DNA of 9,416 nucleotides, from NCBI GenBank assembly GCA_030612085.1, contig JAUWOM010000037.1, positions 1 to 9,416 on the forward strand, read 5' to 3'. Positions 6,127 through 9,416 of this stretch are shown here, piece by piece. The stretch comes from Actinomycetes bacterium (GTDB lineage: Bacteria; Actinomycetota; Humimicrobiia; JAHJRV01). The stretch's first letter is position 1; each line of letters begins with the position of its first letter. The notes beneath the pieces are model-generated. The model was not told the DNA's origin. It was given only the letters and a program-made list of their open reading frames with translations, and did not search any database. The translations under genes and the position numbers were made by a program.

Positions 6127-6160
6127 AAGGGGAGACTTTAATTTTATTAAGTCTCCCCTT
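6127..6160. terminator. Strong hairpin terminator after the thioferritin gene
   Basis: AAGGGGAGACTT (6127-6138) and AAGTCTCCCCTT (6149-6160) are perfect 12-base arms around a 10-base loop, starting 14 bases after the stop. The following sequence is only moderately T-rich. It may also stop transcripts from the convergent ABC ATPase gene. Confidence 0.85.
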
Positions 6161-6397
6161 AAATCTTTATATTACAATTGTTAAAGCTTTATATAATTGA
6201 AAATGTCTAGTAAGAAGGAAATTACTTGATATTAAAATGTAAATGAGATTCAACATTTGTATATTATAAGATAAAAAGTAAATGATATATATAGTAATTT
6301 TTAATTAAGTACTATTTAAAAGTATAAAAGCTCTATAAAAATTGAATATAAACATATAATCTAAAAAATTTATTATTGAAAGATAAGATGACTAATA
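6161..6397. other. Noncoding AT-rich spacer between convergent genes
   Basis: No gene or convincing terminator for the minus-strand ABC gene is seen. ATAGTA (6291-6296) and TACTAT (6310-6315) are inverted 6-base elements that recall the half-site of the PerR-type palindromes, but they face outward with a different spacing, so I do not assign a function. Confidence 0.4.
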
Positions 6398-7489
6398 TTA
6401 AATTCCGATTCTTTTCTCATTTGCTCTGTCAAAAAAGAAGATTTTATCCATAATAGTATAGAGCTTTATACTATCTCCCAATTTAAAATCCTCTGCTTTT
6501 TTATCCATTGTGGTTATTTTAATTTCTCCAAAGTTTGTTTCAACTTTAAGATTAAGATATGGAGGTATAATTCTTTTCTCTATTAATTTACCTTCTATTA
6601 AAACTTTTTCATTTAAATTAGTTTCATTCTTATATAATAAAGAAATATCTTCTTCTCTAATGCTCATTATTACTTCAATTGGATATGTAACTTTATAAGG
6701 AATTTTTATTACTTGTTTATTTTTACTAAATTTTGATTCTTCAATCGTTCCATTTATTTGATTAATTGGAAATTTACTAAAAAGCTGAAAGATGAAAAGA
6801 TTTGCTGGATCTGAATATAATTTTTCAGGAGAGCCCATTTGAACAATTTCTTTATTAAGTAAAACTGCAATTCTATTACAAAGCGCCATTGCTTCTAAAC
6901 CATTAGCTGTAACATAAATAACAGTATTTGAAAGAGATTGTATTAACTTTTTAATCTTATGTCTTGACTGACTTCTAACTTTAGCATCTAAATTTGATAA
7001 TGGTTCATCCATTAGAAGCACATTTATTTTTCTTTTTATAATACTTCTTCCTACAGCAGTTGTCTGTTTATGACCCTCTGATAGTTGTTTTGGTAAAAAA
7101 CTTAGATATTTTTCTATATCTGCATCAAGTATTTCTGTAGTTTGTTTTACTTCTTTATTAACTTTATTTTTTGCATATTTTTTAATATCTAATGGAAAAG
7201 CAATATTTCTCTCTACATCTATATGAGGATATAATGCATAATTTTGAAAGACCATTGAAATATTTCTGTCGGAAGGTGGTAACTTTGTAACATTATTATT
7301 GTCATAGAATACCTGTCCTGAGAAATTCATATCTAATCCTGCAATTATTCTTAAAAGTGTTGTTTTTCCACATCCAGAAGGACCCACAATTCCAAAGATT
7401 TCACCATCTTTAATATCTAAGGATACATTAGTAAGTATCTTTTGTTCACCAAAATATTTAGTTATATTATTAACCCTTATTCTCGCCAT
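6398..7489 (-). CDS. MalK/UgpC-type ABC ATPase with degenerate signature and switch motifs
   Basis: A 363-residue ATPase of the carbohydrate-importer (MalK/UgpC) class, with an N-terminal nucleotide-binding domain (about 1-240) and a C-terminal OB-fold-like regulatory region (about 245-355), the normal length. Walker A GPSGCGKTT (36-44), Q-loop Q82, Walker B LLMDEP with D161/E162, and D-loop SNLDAK are intact. The signature motif, normally LSGGQQQRVALARA, reads LSEGHKQTTAVGRS (136-149), and the switch histidine (VTHDQxEAM) is replaced: YVTANGLEAM, A195 and N196. Opposite a normal subunit this could form one dead ATP site; a homodimer would probably hydrolyse poorly. No permease or binding-protein gene is nearby. 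The ATG has only a weak ribosome site and no clear promoter. No frameshift or stop interrupts it, so the protein is being maintained or decayed only recently. Confidence 0.9.
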   Translation of the reverse strand: MARIRVNNITKYFGEQKILTNVSLDIKDGEIFGIVGPSGCGKTTLLRIIAGLDMNFSGQVFYDNNNVTKLPPSDRNISMVFQNYALYPHIDVERNIAFPLDIKKYAKNKVNKEVKQTTEILDADIEKYLSFLPKQLSEGHKQTTAVGRSIIKRKINVLLMDEPLSNLDAKVRSQSRHKIKKLIQSLSNTVIYVTANGLEAMALCNRIAVLLNKEIVQMGSPEKLYSDPANLFIFQLFSKFPINQINGTIEESKFSKNKQVIKIPYKVTYPIEVIMSIREEDISLLYKNETNLNEKVLIEGKLIEKRIIPPYLNLKVETNFGEIKITTMDKKAEDFKLGDSIKLYTIMDKIFFFDRANEKRIGI

Positions 7490-7711
7490 TTATATCAAAA
7501 TCTCTAAATAAATATAAGTATTTTCAACCTATAAAATGCAAGAGTAACAATTTTATTAAAATTAGTTTAAATTTCATTAATTTATTATAAATTTTCTTTT
7601 AAAAAATTTCATCCTTTTAAGTTTTGTACAAAATAATTTTGAAACTATATATTATTTATCTTTATAAATTTGGAAATTGTAAATAGAATTATTTTATAAT
7701 ATCGATTTAAG

Positions 7712-7751
7712 TTATCAGACAAATTATAATATTTTTAAAAATGTCTGGTAA
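7712..7751. repeat. Inverted repeat, possible terminator or operator
   Basis: TTATCAGACA (7712-7721) and TGTCTGGTAA (7742-7751) pair over 10 positions including one G-T wobble, with a 20-base AT loop. The right arm is followed by TTTTTATTTT, so read on the plus strand it resembles an intrinsic terminator, yet no gene precedes it. It lies 45 bases upstream of the AbiE -35 element. Confidence 0.35.
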
Positions 7752-7795
7752 TTTTTATTTTAAGATTAAATTATTAGATTTTTTATAAAAATAAT

Positions 7796-7824
7796 TTGAC
7801 ACTCTCCAATTTTTGCAGTATGAT
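7796..7824 (+). promoter_or_regulatory. Promoter of the AbiE operon
   Basis: The -35 TTGACA (7796-7801) and -10 TATGAT (7819-7824) are 17 bases apart, placing the transcript start near 7831 and leaving a leader of about 48 bases. The upstream A-tract and -35, AAAAATAATTTGACA (7787-7801), are identical to those of the PerR-like gene. The spacer holds CTCCAATT (7804-7811), a likely operator half-site. Confidence 0.75.
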
Positions 7825-7863
7825 ATCTAATAAATTATAAATATTATATATTTTATTTAGATA

Positions 7864-7880
7864 ATTGGAGGTCTTCCAAT
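7864..7880. promoter_or_regulatory. Dyad covering the ribosome site and start codon of abiEi
   Basis: ATTGGA (7864-7869) and TCCAAT (7875-7880) are perfect 6-base arms around GGTCT. The dyad contains the GGAGG ribosome site (7867-7871) and the first two bases of the ATG (7879). The longer form AATTGGAG (7863-7870) is the exact complement of CTCCAATT (7804-7811) in the promoter spacer, giving three half-sites in all. It could be an antitoxin operator, an RNA hairpin limiting translation, or both. Confidence 0.45.
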
Positions 7881-8721
7881 GAATTCAAGAAATAATCAAA
7901 AGCATACAAGAGTAGGTGTGGACATGTTAAGAAAGTTGTATGAGGATGGTAAGCGAATATTTACTGTAAGTGATGCATTAGAAGTTGCATCTTATTGTGG
8001 AGTAGCAGATAGTTATGTAGTTGAATCTTTATATCATCTCTCAAATGATGGTTGGATTACTCGTATTAAGAGAGGTCTTTATAAGATTTCTACTTCTTTT
8101 CTGGGCATGACTCCTATCCATGAATTTGAGATTGCCATGGCTTTAGTTAATCCAGCTGCAATTAGTCATTGGTCTGCTATGCATTTTCATGGTATGACTG
8201 AACAAATACCAAGAATAGTATATGTTACAACTACACAGCCAATAAATATTTTAAGGTCGTCTAAGAAATTAAGAAAGACTCAAAGAAACTACAATAAAGA
8301 AATAGAAGGTATTCTTTATCAATTCATAAGAATAAAGCCTGAAAGATTCTTTGGTATTAGGGATTATTGGGTTGGAGAAGTTAAGGTTACAATAACAGAT
8401 CCTGAAAGGACATTAATAGATGGGCTTGTTTCACCTAGGTATTTTGGTGGCTGGGCAGAAGTTTACTCTGCATTTGAATTACAATTTTCTAAGTTAGATT
8501 TAAATAAGATGATTGAATATTCGACAAGATTTAGTGCTGCAGTTGCCAAGAGATTAGGTTGGATACTTGAAAAGTTGGGAGTGGAAAATTCGATATTGCA
8601 AAAGCTTGAGAATATCCCTATTAAGGGATATCGTGTTCTTGATTCTACAGGTCCAAGAAGGGGACATTGTAATAAGAGATGGATGATTCAGGAAAATCTT
8701 CTTATAGAGGTGATTAGATGA
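7879..8721 (+). CDS. abiEi: AbiEi antitoxin of a type IV toxin-antitoxin (phage abortive infection) system
   Basis: A 280-residue protein matching AbiEi. An N-terminal winged-helix domain (about 14-75) ends in the typical GWITRIKRGLYKI segment. The central and C-terminal domain contains AAISHWSAMHFHGMTEQIP (93-111) and ITDPERTLIDGLVSPRYFGGWAEV (172-195), both hallmarks of the family. In studied AbiE systems AbiEi counteracts the AbiEii toxin without a stable protein complex (type IV) and represses its own operon by binding inverted repeats through the winged helix. Here the promoter and start region carry such repeats. The ATG 7879 has GGAGG seven bases upstream. Its stop overlaps the abiEii start as ATGA, so the two are translationally coupled. 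Arginine is mostly AGA/AGG. At 280 residues it is a full-length long-form antitoxin. Confidence 0.9.
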   Translation: MNSRNNQKHTRVGVDMLRKLYEDGKRIFTVSDALEVASYCGVADSYVVESLYHLSNDGWITRIKRGLYKISTSFLGMTPIHEFEIAMALVNPAAISHWSAMHFHGMTEQIPRIVYVTTTQPINILRSSKKLRKTQRNYNKEIEGILYQFIRIKPERFFGIRDYWVGEVKVTITDPERTLIDGLVSPRYFGGWAEVYSAFELQFSKLDLNKMIEYSTRFSAAVAKRLGWILEKLGVENSILQKLENIPIKGYRVLDSTGPRRGHCNKRWMIQENLLIEVIR

Positions 8722-9416
8722 AACCAATAAGGAAAAGGTTAGAGAAAGTAAGGGAGGATACAGGATTATCATGGGAAATAATTGAGCGTGATTATATTCT
8801 TTCATGGGTTTTAATCGGAATTGGAGCAAACAATGAATTACAAAACAAGCTTATTTTTAAAGGTGGAACAGCTCTAAAGAAGTGTTACTTTGGTGAGTAC
8901 AGATTTTCGGAAGATCTTGATTTTACTGCCAAAGAAGATATTCCAAAAGAAGGTGAACTTGAGAAAGAGATTATGAATTCTTGTAAGTTAGCAACTGAAT
9001 TGGCTCAGGAATTCTCACCTCTACAATTAAAGTCTGAGAGATATACAGAAAAGAGACCTCACCCCACTGGTCAGGAGGCTTTTACTGTGAAAGGTAAACT
9101 TCCTTGGCATCGCCAATTTTTTATCAAGGCAATGATAGAGATTACTATGGATGAGATAGTAATGATAAAACCAGAAATAAGGCAAATAATTCATGGTTAC
9201 GGAGAAGATGTTTATAAGAATATTTTTGTATATACACTTGAAGAGATTGTGGCTGAAAAACTGCGAGCTTTATTACAACATCTTCAAAAATTGGAGAAAC
9301 GTGGTTGGAGTCGTTCACGAGCAAGAGATTACTATGATATCTGGATGATATTTAATCATTATCCAGGTCAATTGAGAATAGAAATTTTACCAAATCTCTT
9401 TTTACAGAAATGTAAA
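8718..9416 (+). CDS. abiEii: AbiEii nucleotidyltransferase toxin, 3' end cut by window edge
   Basis: The first 233 residues are visible, in frame to the last base of the window; the family is commonly about 300 residues, so the C-terminus is missing. This is a DNA-polymerase-beta-fold nucleotidyltransferase. Motif I is KGGTAL (G49, G50), motif II RFSEDLDF (D66, D68, metal binding), motif III VAEKLRALLQ (K181), and motif IV RARDYYDIW (D204, D207). All four are intact, so the toxin should be active. Related enzymes are reported to add nucleotides to tRNA or use GTP; the exact substrate here is unknown. The ATG 8718 overlaps the antitoxin stop by four bases (ATGA), with AGAGGTGATT just upstream (8706-8715) as ribosome site inside abiEi. 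Toxicity would act in the cytoplasm during phage infection or when AbiEi is lost. Confidence 0.92.
   Translation, partial: MKPIRKRLEKVREDTGLSWEIIERDYILSWVLIGIGANNELQNKLIFKGGTALKKCYFGEYRFSEDLDFTAKEDIPKEGELEKEIMNSCKLATELAQEFSPLQLKSERYTEKRPHPTGQEAFTVKGKLPWHRQFFIKAMIEITMDEIVMIKPEIRQIIHGYGEDVYKNIFVYTLEEIVAEKLRALLQHLQKLEKRGWSRSRARDYYDIWMIFNHYPGQLRIEILPNLFLQKCK

Larger units (their letters stand above)
7490..7878. other. Divergent noncoding region between ABC ATPase and AbiE operon
   Basis: This 389-base stretch holds no gene. It is extremely AT-rich, and its only readable features are the inverted repeat at 7712-7751, the AbiE promoter at 7796-7824 and the dyad across the AbiE start. A minus-strand promoter for the ABC gene was not convincing; TTGCAT with TTATAT at an 18-base spacing, roughly 40-70 bases upstream of the ATG, is the best weak candidate. 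Confidence 0.6.

Noticed and set aside
6453..6474. Perfect inverted repeat ATAGTATA / TATACTAT with 6-base spacer resembling the PerR half-site
   Set aside because: It lies inside the coding end of the ABC ATPase gene, where the codons for KLYTI explain it, and it has a different half-site spacing from the two promoter palindromes.
8554..8829. 91-codon minus-strand open frame over the abiEi/abiEii junction
   Set aside because: Shadow of two well-supported overlapping genes; its product shows no recognisable pattern.
1..9416. Search by eye for CRISPR repeats, insertion-sequence ends, tRNA or rRNA genes and attachment sites
   Set aside because: No regularly spaced repeats, transposase motifs, cloverleaf or target-site duplications were seen; repeats found are short regulatory dyads.

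Overview
The window is a very AT-rich bacterial chromosomal segment. Bacterial origin is indicated by TTGACA/TATAAT-type promoters, strong Shine-Dalgarno sequences (one is AAAGGAGGTGAT), HisKA/OmpR two-component genes and hairpin terminators. A low-GC anaerobic or thermophile-related lineage would fit, because Dps-like thioferritins and AbiE modules are common there. The sequence does not fix a phylum, and no rRNA or tRNA is present.

Layout from left to right. (1) The 3' part of a YIP1-type membrane protein gene (3-764). (2) A promoter and an overlapping response regulator/sensor kinase operon (970-3050), closed by a hairpin terminator that also serves the convergent gene. (3) A small His/Gly-rich two-helix membrane protein on the minus strand (3226-3633), divergent from a ZIP metal transporter of the GufA type (3829-4641). 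(4) A PerR-like Fur-family regulator (4977-5429) followed by a Dps-like thioferritin (5561-6112) with a strong terminator. (5) A lone minus-strand MalK/UgpC-type ABC ATPase (6398-7489) whose signature and switch-histidine motifs are eroded. (6) A divergent AbiE type IV toxin-antitoxin operon: abiEi (7879-8721) and abiEii, cut off by the window end.

How the genes may work together. The central block reads as a metal and peroxide-defence island: a ZIP importer, a PerR-like sensor with all five expected regulatory-metal ligands, and an iron/peroxide-consuming ferritin relative. The regulator promoter and the ferritin upstream region share a near-identical palindrome (TACTATATAGTA and TACTATTTAGTA), so I infer one small regulon. 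The regulator gene appears to be transcribed as a nearly leaderless mRNA. The AbiE operon carries repeated TCCAAT half-sites in its promoter and across its start codon, consistent with antitoxin autoregulation. The two-component genes use mostly CGN arginine codons while the AbiE genes use mostly AGA/AGG, which suggests the segment has a mixed history.

The most unusual items are the shared palindrome, the motif-degenerate ABC ATPase and the AbiE leader dyad. No CRISPR array, insertion sequence, attachment site or RNA gene was recognised.
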